DNA of 64,000 nucleotides from Lachancea kluyveri NRRL Y-12651 (Eukaryota; Ascomycota; Saccharomycetes; Saccharomycetales; Saccharomycetaceae): the NCBI GenBank assembly GCA_000149225.2, contig CM000690.1, forward strand, positions 186,001 to 250,000, in the 5' to 3' direction. Positions 9,560 through 18,260 of this stretch are shown here, piece by piece. Every line of letters starts with the position of its first letter. The stretch's first letter is position 1. Under the pieces are notes generated by a model. It made no database searches. It was not told where the DNA came from and worked only from the letters and a program-made list of their open reading frames with translations. Position numbers and translations under genes: made by a program.

Positions 9560-11413
9560 CTATCTTCTTTCAATCTTTAGCACTTCGACAATCCTTTTGG
9601 TAGCAGCGACCACATCTTCGTCACAGTAACGTTTTCCGGTTAGTTGCAGAGCTACCGGGCCACCGATGTAGTCTTCAGCATCATATTCCAAAGAGCCGTC
9701 TTTACCACACCAAACCATCTTTTCATATTTGTTGGATTTTAGGTTGCTTGGTATTTGTGCATCCTTTCCGACATCATGCACAACACCAGTAGGGAAAACA
9801 ACATTTGGATAGTCCAGCAAATTCCAAAATGAACTGTAGCCCCAGTATTTTGTTTCAGCAGCCTTTTCGGATGGACCCACATAAGTTGGAGACAAAATGA
9901 AGTCCAGACCCAAATCGCCAAAATATTTATCCATCATCTCAACCTTTAAAGCATCACGTTGCGCGTTGAACATTCTGTTTTGGTAAATCGTATGCTCTTT
10001 ACCTCCACCAAACTCTAGGAAGTGCCTAGTCATTGGTAACAATGGCTCACCACTTTCTTCAAACATGGAAAGTTGAACTTTGTTGCCGTCACATGTGTAA
10101 AGAGAAACGTTTACATCATAAATTTCTTCCATCTGCGCCTCAGAATACCAGTATGGAGAGAGATCAATAATTTCAAAAGAGTCATCAGCTTTGAGCTTTT
10201 CAACACTTTCTGCAATTGCACGGCTCACTGCAGGATAAGGTGTCACCAAATTGTCATCGGAGAGAACACCGATTTTAATCTTGGAAGGTAAGTTAGCTTC
10301 ACGCCATGGAATTGGGACACACAAGGAATCGTACTCCCAAGGCTTACCTTCGTTAATATATGCCTTCATATAGTAATCTAGCTCATCAATAGAACGGGCT
10401 ATTGGTCCTTGTGTAGAAACAATAGATTCTTGACCCTTACCGCCACTCAAACCATTCAATGAACTGATTCTTCTAGTAGTTGGTCTAATGCCAAATAGAT
10501 CAACGAAGGCTGCTGGCACACGGATACTTCCACCGATGTCACTACCGTGACCAATCACCGAACCATGCATACCAACCATGGCAGATTCACCGCCAGAGGA
10601 ACCTCCTGGAGATAAGCGGGTTGAACAAGGGTTTCTAGTTCTACCAGTGATATTGTTCCAGGTATCTAGATGCATGATCGCTTGGGGTTGCGAAGTTCTT
10701 GTGTGAAAAATAGCGCCGAGTTTATCAAGTATATCAATGCTCACAGCGCTATTTTTGGGAATATTGGTAATGTACGAAACATAGGATGCGTGTGTTGGCT
10801 TGCCCTTGAAATTCATTTGTTCCTTCAAAGAAACGGGAACACCATGTAGCGGACCGACTAGCTTACCGGTTGCCTTCAAGTGAGCATCTAGTTCTTTAGC
10901 CTTGGCAAGAGCTTCAGGGATCAAAAATTGCAATGCAGCGTTGGTTGCAAGGTGAGCAATGATTGCCGATTTTATGTATGCGTTTGCAATCTCCTCTGCA
11001 GATAGCTCTCCGGACAGTTGTTTTGATGTAAGGTCAACCATAGTGTATTCATTGACAATTTTCTTTTCCTCTTCAGAGAGCAAGGATAAAAACTCTTTGG
11101 CGTCAATTGGTTCGGAGTCCAGGATCTTCTCATCCGGAATAGAGGCCTTGCATCTGTCATAAAATTCTGAATCAAAGGCCTTGATTTGAGCAAGAGTTTC
11201 TTGATTGTAAGTGTCAATTAAAGGTTGAAACTTGGAAAATTTTGCAGGATTTTCTGTAGCATATAATTGTTTATCGAATGTCATCTTTGGTCTCTTCGGT
11301 CTTATCACGGTGTCGGCGTAGGCTAGAATGAAGAGTACAAATAAAAGAGAAGAGAAGAACCAATAGAGCATCCAGTACTCAAAGTTCGCCTTATATACTC
11401 CACTTGACAGCAT
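9560..11413 (-). CDS. AMD2: Fungal amidase (AMD2/acetamidase type) with N-terminal membrane anchor
   Basis: 617 residues. The amidase-signature domain runs from about 100 to 590 and contains the catalytic lysine region (PVSLKEQ, about 197), the glycine/serine signature (SPGGSSGGES, about 268) and the nucleophilic-serine segment (GSDIGGSIRVPA, about 290-301). These form the Ser-cisSer-Lys triad that hydrolyses carboxamides to acid plus ammonia. A hydrophobic helix at about 14-32 (WMLYWFFSSLLFVLFILAY) suggests a membrane anchor absent from typical Amd2 (about 549 residues); the internal MTFDKQ (about 44) is where homologues usually begin. It is divergent from the HOL1-like gene and shares a GATA-rich region, which suggests nitrogen regulation. 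The physiological substrate is not determinable. Confidence 0.85.
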   Translation of the reverse strand: MLSSGVYKANFEYWMLYWFFSSLLFVLFILAYADTVIRPKRPKMTFDKQLYATENPAKFSKFQPLIDTYNQETLAQIKAFDSEFYDRCKASIPDEKILDSEPIDAKEFLSLLSEEEKKIVNEYTMVDLTSKQLSGELSAEEIANAYIKSAIIAHLATNAALQFLIPEALAKAKELDAHLKATGKLVGPLHGVPVSLKEQMNFKGKPTHASYVSYITNIPKNSAVSIDILDKLGAIFHTRTSQPQAIMHLDTWNNITGRTRNPCSTRLSPGGSSGGESAMVGMHGSVIGHGSDIGGSIRVPAAFVDLFGIRPTTRRISSLNGLSGGKGQESIVSTQGPIARSIDELDYYMKAYINEGKPWEYDSLCVPIPWREANLPSKIKIGVLSDDNLVTPYPAVSRAIAESVEKLKADDSFEIIDLSPYWYSEAQMEEIYDVNVSLYTCDGNKVQLSMFEESGEPLLPMTRHFLEFGGGKEHTIYQNRMFNAQRDALKVEMMDKYFGDLGLDFILSPTYVGPSEKAAETKYWGYSSFWNLLDYPNVVFPTGVVHDVGKDAQIPSNLKSNKYEKMVWCGKDGSLEYDAEDYIGGPVALQLTGKRYCDEDVVAATKRIVEVLKIERR

Positions 11414-11894
11414 TTTTCGTGCTGCAAATCTTCCTCAGGGAATTCGATTGCAACAAAATACAATCTATTCTATTTGACACTCGGAATACAAGACTTTCCC
11501 TAAACGGTTCATATCTTGGCTCCTGTCCAAAAGAGCGCTTGATAGCGAGTTCGTTACTTATGATTTGTTGCACCGCGGCTAAATTATTTTCGTATATAGT
11601 TACTGATCGAAATCGTCATCGCGTTTGATAAGCTTTGCAGGGTCATTGATCTCCATTGGCAATGATAGTGCATGTTACAATAAGTAATGGATTACATCCG
11701 CAGTGTCACAATTAAAGATAAAGATAAGTATGCACACGATATGAAAGTATTGCTTCCGTATTATCTCGTTGACACCGCGACAAATGTATTTGGTTTGATA
11801 ACAAAAAAAAAAAAAAAAAAGTACAAATACAGACATGAATCGGATCTAATGATGGTCCAAGAAATCTAGATATACCGTAAACTAGAAAACAGAA
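11414..11894. promoter_or_regulatory. Shared GATA-rich divergent promoter (amidase / HOL1-like)
   Basis: The region contains GATAAG at 11627-11632, GATAAA-GATAAG in tandem at 11717-11728, TTATC at 11761-11765 (GATAA on minus) and GATAAC at 11797-11802, followed by an 18-base A-run ending at 11820. GATAAG clusters are the binding sites of Gln3/Gat1 activators and Dal80/Gzf3 repressors in nitrogen catabolite repression. Their density between an amidase and a probable polyamine/cation transporter fits joint control by nitrogen quality. The motifs are seen; regulation is inferred. Confidence 0.6.
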
Positions 11895-13634
11895 ATGTCT
11901 TCTATTGACTACAATGCAGTACCAGGTAATTCGCACCTGGTGGACTTAACAAGTGACGGTAGTAATGATAGAAAAATTGTGCTAATCCCAACTCCATCCG
12001 ATGATCCAGATGACCCATTGAATTGGTCCAAGCCACGTAAATGGCTGGCCGTATGCTGTGTGTTGATATACACACTGGGTGTTGGTGTTCCAACAGCTGC
12101 CATTTACTCTGTTTTGACCGATATCCAGGCCAAAACGTCTATTACGTTATCAGAGTTGAATAACGGTACGGGTTACATGTTTTTGTTTCTAGGGTTAGGC
12201 TGTCTAGTGTTTCAGCCGTTAGCTTTACAGTATGGAAAAAGGCCTGTGTACCTATTTTCAATGCTAGCTACCACCATGATTTGTGTTTGGCCTCCATACA
12301 CGAAAACTAATGGTGAATGGATCGCTTCTAAGATATTACAAGGTCTTTTCGGAGCTACAATCGAGTCCTTGCCGGAAATTTCAATGAGTGACTTGTTTTT
12401 CGAACACGAAAGATCCCTTGGTCTGTCATTGTATGGTTTGACTTTACTAGCTGCGTCCTACTTGGCCCCAGTACTGGCCGGCTTTATTTCTCAAGGCCAG
12501 GGCTGGGAATGGGTTATGTGGTGGTGCTCAATCTTTGGTGCCGTTTGTTTTGTTCTATTGTTCTTTTTAATGGAAGAGACAAACTACGAGCGCAAGGTGA
12601 AAATCGATAGTACTACAAATAAACCGATAACCATGGATTCTCACCAGGGAGTGGTTTCTGGAATTTTCTCCAATACCAACCAAATTGATGCCGCGATGGA
12701 TTCTTCATCCTCACAAGTGGAGAAGAATGAAATACAATTGGATATCGCAGACAAAAATCAATTGACCAGTGTTGCTTCTGCGGAAAATGCCAACATACAC
12801 AACCAGACGAGTAACGTCGAAGTCGTGGATTTGGATAGCTACGTACCCCAGAAAACGACTACAAGGACATTTAGGGAAAAATTGTCCTTGTTCAATGGTG
12901 CCAAAAAGAAATTCCTGCTTCACCATTACGCGATAGCCCCATTCTACATGGCACGCTTTCCCGTTGTCTTATGGGCCGGTTTTTTGTATGGTAGTTCTTT
13001 GGTGTGGTTCAACGTCTTAAATGCCACTGCAGCTTTGATCTTAAGTGGTACACCGTACGAGTTCTCAAGCAGCATGTGCGGTGTGGCATACCTGTCACCA
13101 ACGATCTTCTCGCTATTATTTTTTTATCTTGCAGGTTTCTGTTCGGACTGGTTGAAAGTCCGTATCGCTGTGTGGCGTGGCAATGGCCTAAGCTTACCTG
13201 AAGATAGGTTATGGGTCCTTTGCGTGTACTGTGTTTTGGGTTGCGGTGCAAGTATTCTATGGGGTGTCGGTGCATACTACGAAATTCACTGGTTTGGGTT
13301 AATAGTGGGTATGGGTATGTTAGGTGGCTGTGGTATTTTCGGTATTGCGAGTTCCACGACTTATGTGGTTGACAGTTACAAGGAATTGGATGCTGAAGCC
13401 ATGGTCGTCGTGATTCTAATCAGAAACTGTATGTCATTCGGCGTGAGTTATGGTATCACTGACTGGGTCATGAATCTGGGTTACAAGAAATGTTTTATCA
13501 GTGTGGCATTTATTTCCCTGCTGTGTAATTTGACCTTCTTGGTTATGGTTTATACCGGACCCAAGTGGAGAAACAAGCAAAAGGCCATGTACTGGTCATT
13601 GGTCGAGAGATACAGAAAGTTGGGTATGCACTAA
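11895..13634 (+). CDS. HOL1: HOL1-like major-facilitator transporter (DHA1 group)
   Basis: 579 residues with about 12 membrane helices split 6+6 by a long hydrophilic loop (about 235-330, serine/asparagine-rich). The N-terminus has the fungal DHA1 signature DPDDPLNWSKPRKW (about 36-49), as in S. cerevisiae Hol1 (DPLNWSSWRK). The central ISMSDLFFEHERSLGLSLYG matches the Hol1 LSDIFFQHQLGS region. Hol1 (586 residues) is a plasma-membrane transporter implicated in polyamine uptake and, when mutated, histidinol and cation uptake. The DHA1 drug-transport relatives are an alternative. HOL1 is on chromosome XIV in S. cerevisiae, so its place here is not shared with that species. The substrate is inferred from family only. 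Confidence 0.75.
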   Translation: MSSIDYNAVPGNSHLVDLTSDGSNDRKIVLIPTPSDDPDDPLNWSKPRKWLAVCCVLIYTLGVGVPTAAIYSVLTDIQAKTSITLSELNNGTGYMFLFLGLGCLVFQPLALQYGKRPVYLFSMLATTMICVWPPYTKTNGEWIASKILQGLFGATIESLPEISMSDLFFEHERSLGLSLYGLTLLAASYLAPVLAGFISQGQGWEWVMWWCSIFGAVCFVLLFFLMEETNYERKVKIDSTTNKPITMDSHQGVVSGIFSNTNQIDAAMDSSSSQVEKNEIQLDIADKNQLTSVASAENANIHNQTSNVEVVDLDSYVPQKTTTRTFREKLSLFNGAKKKFLLHHYAIAPFYMARFPVVLWAGFLYGSSLVWFNVLNATAALILSGTPYEFSSSMCGVAYLSPTIFSLLFFYLAGFCSDWLKVRIAVWRGNGLSLPEDRLWVLCVYCVLGCGASILWGVGAYYEIHWFGLIVGMGMLGGCGIFGIASSTTYVVDSYKELDAEAMVVVILIRNCMSFGVSYGITDWVMNLGYKKCFISVAFISLLCNLTFLVMVYTGPKWRNKQKAMYWSLVERYRKLGMH

Positions 13635-13960
13635 GTAAAGAACGTTCCCTAGACTGTACGTGATCTTTTTTTTTTACGACATATGCTTTTTAATATATAA
13701 GTTGATTTAATCAAAGACTGGTCTTTATTATATTCTGTTGTTGTTTTGCGATCTCGAGAAATCATTCATAATATCGTTGCGACCAAATAAATGCATTAGT
13801 AACCTTTTTTTTTTTAAAAGTTGGGTGTATTTACGTACACAACGACCACACACAAACACTGGTGGCAAAAAAATTTGTAGGAAAAACAAGACAAGCTCTC
13901 TCCTTCTTCTGACAAGTAAAATAGTGCTCTCTCCAAATCAACTCGACACACAACGCATAC
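13635..13960. other. Intergenic, HOL1-like to CDC34
   Basis: About 325 bases with T-runs at about 13664-13673 and 13805-13815. It carries the 3' end of the transporter gene and the CDC34 promoter; no specific motif was recognised. Confidence 0.4.
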
Positions 13961-14779
13961 ATGAGCAACCGTAAAAATACTGCTGCCAGTCTACTATTAC
14001 GACAATACAGAGAGCTAACAGACCCCAAGAAAGCCATTCCATCATTTCATATCGAGCTAGATGACGACTCAAATATCTTTCTATGGAATATCGGTGTAAT
14101 GGTATTGAATGAAGACTCCATCTATCACGGAGGATATTTCAAAGCACAAATGAAATTTCCAGAGGACTTTCCCTTTTCTCCACCAAACTTCAGATTTACA
14201 CCGGCGATTTACCATCCTAACGTTTATAGGGATGGAAGACTATGCATTTCTATCTTACACCAAAGTGGTGATCCAACATCAGACGAACCTGATTCAGAGA
14301 CTTGGTCACCAGTTCAAACTGTCGAAAGTGTTTTAATCTCCATCGTATCACTATTAGAAGATCCAAATATTTCTTCTCCGGCAAATGTTGATGCCGCCGT
14401 TGACTATAGGAAGAACCCAGAGCAATATAAGCAAAGAGTTCATTTAGAAGTCGAAAGATCAAAACAGGATATACCACCAGGGTTTATCATGCCCTCGTCC
14501 CAAACTGCATATGTATCGCAAAAACGTGATGAACAAGAAGAAACTAAAGATCTAGGCGACAACTTCTGGTACGACAGCGACATGGATGAAGAGGAAGAGG
14601 AGGAAGAAAATGACGATATCTACGACTACGATGAGGAAGAAGAAGAAGAAGAGCTAGAATTTGAGGACGATGAAGATGAAAGCATGGATAACGATAGTGT
14701 CATGGATAGGAAACAGCCTAGCAAAGCGGAAGATGAAAGCGACGAGCTAGAAGAAGATGTGAAACTGGAGAAAAGTTAG
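13961..14779 (+). CDS. CDC34: Cdc34 ubiquitin-conjugating enzyme (E2) of SCF
   Basis: 272 residues (S. cerevisiae 295). The UBC fold spans about 7-170. The catalytic cysteine is Cys95 (DGRLCISILH), the same position as in the S. cerevisiae enzyme, followed by the family-specific acidic loop insertion (HQSGDPTSDEPDSETWSP). The C-terminal tail from about 195 is strongly acidic (long Glu/Asp runs) and binds the basic canyon of Cdc53. Cdc34 works with SCF ligases to build K48-linked chains on Sic1, Far1 and other G1 regulators, in nucleus and cytosol. SLM4 follows downstream on the same strand, then DBF4. Confidence 0.97.
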   Translation: MSNRKNTAASLLLRQYRELTDPKKAIPSFHIELDDDSNIFLWNIGVMVLNEDSIYHGGYFKAQMKFPEDFPFSPPNFRFTPAIYHPNVYRDGRLCISILHQSGDPTSDEPDSETWSPVQTVESVLISIVSLLEDPNISSPANVDAAVDYRKNPEQYKQRVHLEVERSKQDIPPGFIMPSSQTAYVSQKRDEQEETKDLGDNFWYDSDMDEEEEEEENDDIYDYDEEEEEEELEFEDDEDESMDNDSVMDRKQPSKAEDESDELEEDVKLEKS

Positions 14780-14991
14780 TATGTGGTAGATTAACGTCTA
14801 TAGAAGCAAGAGTATAGTTTTAAAGAGACGGAATGGTTATCTCAAGGGGTTTAATTAGTCGTCATAAGTGATCTTACGCTGCTTTTTCCGTTGATGCGTA
14901 TGGGGGACGTGTTTGAGGCCTTGCCGTTTCGAAACAAACCAATGTTAATGGAGTATAAAATGTTAAAAAGACACAGAGACTTGCATCAGAT

Positions 14992-15453
14992 ATGCTTCAC
15001 AGCAAGAATATTAGAAATGTTCTAAGAAACACACTATCGGCAGTAGATTCTCTGACCACTACAACGGGAAATTTACAATCTGCTATATTACTATCTGCAG
15101 TAAACGGTTCAATCATCTCCTATGTTAACGGCGAAGAAAGGCTTCCCAACTATAACAGTTCTGTGAACAATCTGAGGATGATGGCGTTGCTTATCAAAGA
15201 CAAATGGAGCGAAGACGAAGAGGAGAGCTCTATGGATGAGGACATCCGTTATGTCTACAGCTTTGAGGGTGAAACTACTCGGATTTATACGTACGAACTG
15301 GAGGACCTGCATACATGTGTGGCACAAATACCAAGAAGCGATTTGCTTCTTCTGCTGATTGGTGGCTCCCAATATCCTCACGGGTTACTGGTATTAAAGA
15401 TGAAGTACACACTACAAGCATTCAGCCAAATGCATGGTTATAAATTGGAGTAA
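14992..15453 (+). CDS. SLM4: Slm4/Ego3, subunit of the EGO (Ragulator-like) complex
   Basis: 153 residues (S. cerevisiae 162) with a roadblock/longin-like fold: N-terminal helix (about 1-20), the segment SAILLSAVNGSIISYVNGEERLP, a variable acidic loop (DEEESSMDED) and a C-terminal strand pattern LLLLIGGSQYPHGLLVLKMKY. Slm4 (Ego3, Gse2) binds Meh1 and anchors Gtr1-Gtr2 to the vacuolar membrane, controlling TORC1 in response to amino acids and microautophagy. In S. cerevisiae it lies on chromosome II (YBR077C), while its neighbours here lie on IV, as expected for an unduplicated gene order. The start has no competing upstream ATG. Confidence 0.93.
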   Translation: MLHSKNIRNVLRNTLSAVDSLTTTTGNLQSAILLSAVNGSIISYVNGEERLPNYNSSVNNLRMMALLIKDKWSEDEEESSMDEDIRYVYSFEGETTRIYTYELEDLHTCVAQIPRSDLLLLLIGGSQYPHGLLVLKMKYTLQAFSQMHGYKLE

Positions 15454-16154
15454 CGCATGTAAGTTCTATATATGTGCTAACTTAATAGACCGAATTCTGC
15501 TGTCAATAGATCAAGCATTTGCTGCGTTAGTACTGTGAGATAAGACTGTTTGGATGCGAATATGGGACGAACGGTGGCATCTAAGGATTAGTGTCTGCCA
15601 ATGCAACAACCACGGTCTCATACATGTACTTTTCTGCTTCTATCTACACCAAGTATTATTACTTTTTTGTAAAAGGAACCGCAGGAATATGTGCATGTTA
15701 TCGCGCAGAAGAACTGGATTGGTGTAGGAAAAGCTCACTTTTTTTTTTATTGGATACCATGAAGAAGAAAAAACAAAAATGAATGATACCACTATTGGTA
15801 AAAGAACCAGCTCCCATGGTAGTAGTCTCCGCTCCCCATTTTAGCCTTCCTGTTGTAGTTTATAAATCTTCGTTCAACATCAAATAATCTCTATTTTTCA
15901 AGGTATTACTGCAATTCTTATCTTTACGAGTTTTGGGAGTCGTCATGAGACTATCACCATAGGTACTACAGATCATGTGATCGATTGAATTATTACCCGA
16001 CCAACGCGAACTCAGCGTCAAATTCGTAGAAAAATCTTCGACCTCTTTTCGGTTCGCGTTTCCTTGATGGCGCATCTATATAAAACAAGCTAGAAAGGAA
16101 GGATCCAGCTCAGTACTGTATTGATATCATAAGAGCATCTCAGTTGGCGCTATA
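15454..16154. promoter_or_regulatory. Intergenic with DBF4 promoter
   Basis: About 700 bases. A Reb1-type site TTACCCG lies at 15993-15999, and an MCB/SCB-like ACGCGAA at 16004-16010, about 145-160 bases before the DBF4 ATG. The latter fits G1/S transcription by MBF/SBF. The short frames at 15591-15782 and 15860-16075 have no coding look. Confidence 0.5.
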
Positions 16155-17879
16155 ATGGCCTCACCTACAAAACAGCTAACCGTGAGATCGCCTTTAAAAG
16201 AAACCGATGCTAACCAAAAGGGCGGCACTAGTAGAGCAGCTACTAATGAGCTGAAGAGGAAGTCCCTTGATAAACTGGAACATGAGCATGGGAAGAAAAA
16301 GATGAAGCTAGCTGAAAGATCGAGGTCTATTGAAGGCGCCGTACTGATGAACAAGCAAGCTGCCCTGAAAAAAGCCGAACAGCATAAAGTTACTCCAAAG
16401 GATTTACTGGAATGGCAACATAACTGGAGGAAAATAATGAGAAGGGATACAAAGATGTACTTTGATACTACAGATTTTCCGGATACAAGTACTTATACGA
16501 AACAGAAATTGGATAGACGTAAAGAGCTTTTGAAAAGGGCTTTTATCTCACTAGGCGCTGAGATTACATCCTTCTTCGATACAGATGTCACCATCGTAAT
16601 CACAAGGCGTACGCTTAAAAGCAGTTATAGCCTCCCAGAAACAGATGTGCTAGCGCGTGCTCAAAAAAGGTATATGAAAATTTGGAACTATGACAAGGCT
16701 ACAAGGTTTTTGAAAAACTTGGACGTGGACCTTGAAACCCTGGAGAAGAGCAAAAATGCAATCACTACTCCAACTTTATCGAACCTTCTTCAAAACGAAA
16801 AAATATACGGGCCTTCAGATAGAGATCCAAGAGCGCGCAGAGACGACATTCACTATTTCAAGTACTCATACGTTTACTTGTATGATCTCTGGCAAACATG
16901 GGCACCGCTAATTACCATGGAATGGAAACCCATAGATCTATCTGACAGCCAAAACTTGCCATATCCTTCTATCAAGCAGGGCTCATTTGGAAGATGTCCT
17001 TTTATCGGCGATTGCAATTGTGATGAAACCTCTGTAAGAAGAATAATCAAGCGCTACAAGAGAGACAAATTAAACAAAAAATACGCACTGCATTTGAGAC
17101 TGTTGTACTATCGCGATTCTACACCTCAGGAACTAAGCGAAAGCGATGCAAAACCCATGATGATTCCCCATGATTATTACAACTCTTCAAAGGCATACCA
17201 GGAAGCTGTCGGGAATGATGATGTCGATGACTCCTTGACCGTACAATTTAAATCTAAATCGGAAACTGCCCTTATAGTGGTAAGTAACAAAAGCAAAGAG
17301 TTTGCTCCGACGCAGCAAATTCTGAAACCTCCCGCCAAGGGTATATGGAAAACACCGGCACTAAATGCACAGATCTCATTATCTCGACAGGAAACAGAAG
17401 AGTTTGCCGATGATCTGTGCAAACGGAAATCTAGGATTCCTCAGGAAATTAAGGCCAGTGGTATGAACCAATCTAACGATGGCGCCACATCCTTCGGTAA
17501 TGGCTTGGCACCAACAAAGAGTTCTGTATTAAACAAAAACATGAAGTCCTTGAACAGACTAGTAATAGATAAGAAAACTAGTACCAGGGCTTTAAAACCA
17601 TTGGAAACATCTGTCATTTCAGCATCGGCTAACACAATTGACGTCCAAAAGAAAGAAGAATCCTTGAAGAAGGAGAGAAAAGTTGTCGAAGCCAAAAAAC
17701 AAGAAGCTAAGCTTGGAGGTGGTTATTGTGAAAACTGTCGTGTTAAGTACGAAAGTTTGGAGCGTCATGTCAGATCTGAGAAACATCAAAGCTTTGCTCA
17801 GGATGAACTCAATTTTGAAGCCATCGACTCGCTGATTGAAAAACTCCACGTCGCCAAAAGACTGATTGGAAGCCCATGA
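16155..17879 (+). CDS. DBF4: Dbf4, regulatory subunit of the Cdc7 (DDK) kinase
   Basis: 574 residues (S. cerevisiae 704). In order: a basic N-terminus; motif N/BRCT-like domain about 112-220 (KRAFISLGAEITSFFDTDVTIVITRR…); motif M near 255-300 (LYDLWQTWAPLITMEWKPI), which contacts Cdc7; and the C-terminal motif C zinc finger about 516-540 (YCENCRVKYESLERHVRSEKH, pattern CX2CX9HX5H). Dbf4 activates Cdc7 to phosphorylate Mcm2-7 at replication origins. The shortening is mainly at the N-terminus and in the linker; no obvious RxxL destruction box was located with certainty. It follows SLM4 on the same strand. Confidence 0.96.
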   Translation: MASPTKQLTVRSPLKETDANQKGGTSRAATNELKRKSLDKLEHEHGKKKMKLAERSRSIEGAVLMNKQAALKKAEQHKVTPKDLLEWQHNWRKIMRRDTKMYFDTTDFPDTSTYTKQKLDRRKELLKRAFISLGAEITSFFDTDVTIVITRRTLKSSYSLPETDVLARAQKRYMKIWNYDKATRFLKNLDVDLETLEKSKNAITTPTLSNLLQNEKIYGPSDRDPRARRDDIHYFKYSYVYLYDLWQTWAPLITMEWKPIDLSDSQNLPYPSIKQGSFGRCPFIGDCNCDETSVRRIIKRYKRDKLNKKYALHLRLLYYRDSTPQELSESDAKPMMIPHDYYNSSKAYQEAVGNDDVDDSLTVQFKSKSETALIVVSNKSKEFAPTQQILKPPAKGIWKTPALNAQISLSRQETEEFADDLCKRKSRIPQEIKASGMNQSNDGATSFGNGLAPTKSSVLNKNMKSLNRLVIDKKTSTRALKPLETSVISASANTIDVQKKEESLKKERKVVEAKKQEAKLGGGYCENCRVKYESLERHVRSEKHQSFAQDELNFEAIDSLIEKLHVAKRLIGSP

Positions 17880-18260
17880 AAGTCGGAAGAGCGCCTTTTT
17901 ACACTAATTCTTTTTTTTATTTATCTCTGCATTATTTCTAATAGTAAAAAAAAAAAAAACTTGCATTTTTCCCCCAGACTGAGATTTTATCAAACCTTTC
18001 AAAATCCCCCTTCTGAATACTGGCAGTGCGCATCGCGATAACTGGCTGCAAAATCGTTTACAACGGATTGCTTACTTTGGGAATCATATCCCAAATAACC
18101 TGGCTAATAACTTAGGGGTGCCTTCGAGCTGGCCTAAATTTTCATCATATCCATTCTGATTCATTTCCAGTAAGACATATTTGGGATCGCTATTGTTCTT
18201 TCCCTTGTACTATTCTGTTGTGCTATATTCTTCTCGTTAATTCTGAAACCGAGTGAAGGT
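17880..18260. other. Intergenic, DBF4 to Zn2Cys6 gene
   Basis: About 380 bases. It contains an A-run (about 17946-17958) and the promoter of the following gene; no distinct motif was recognised. Confidence 0.4.
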
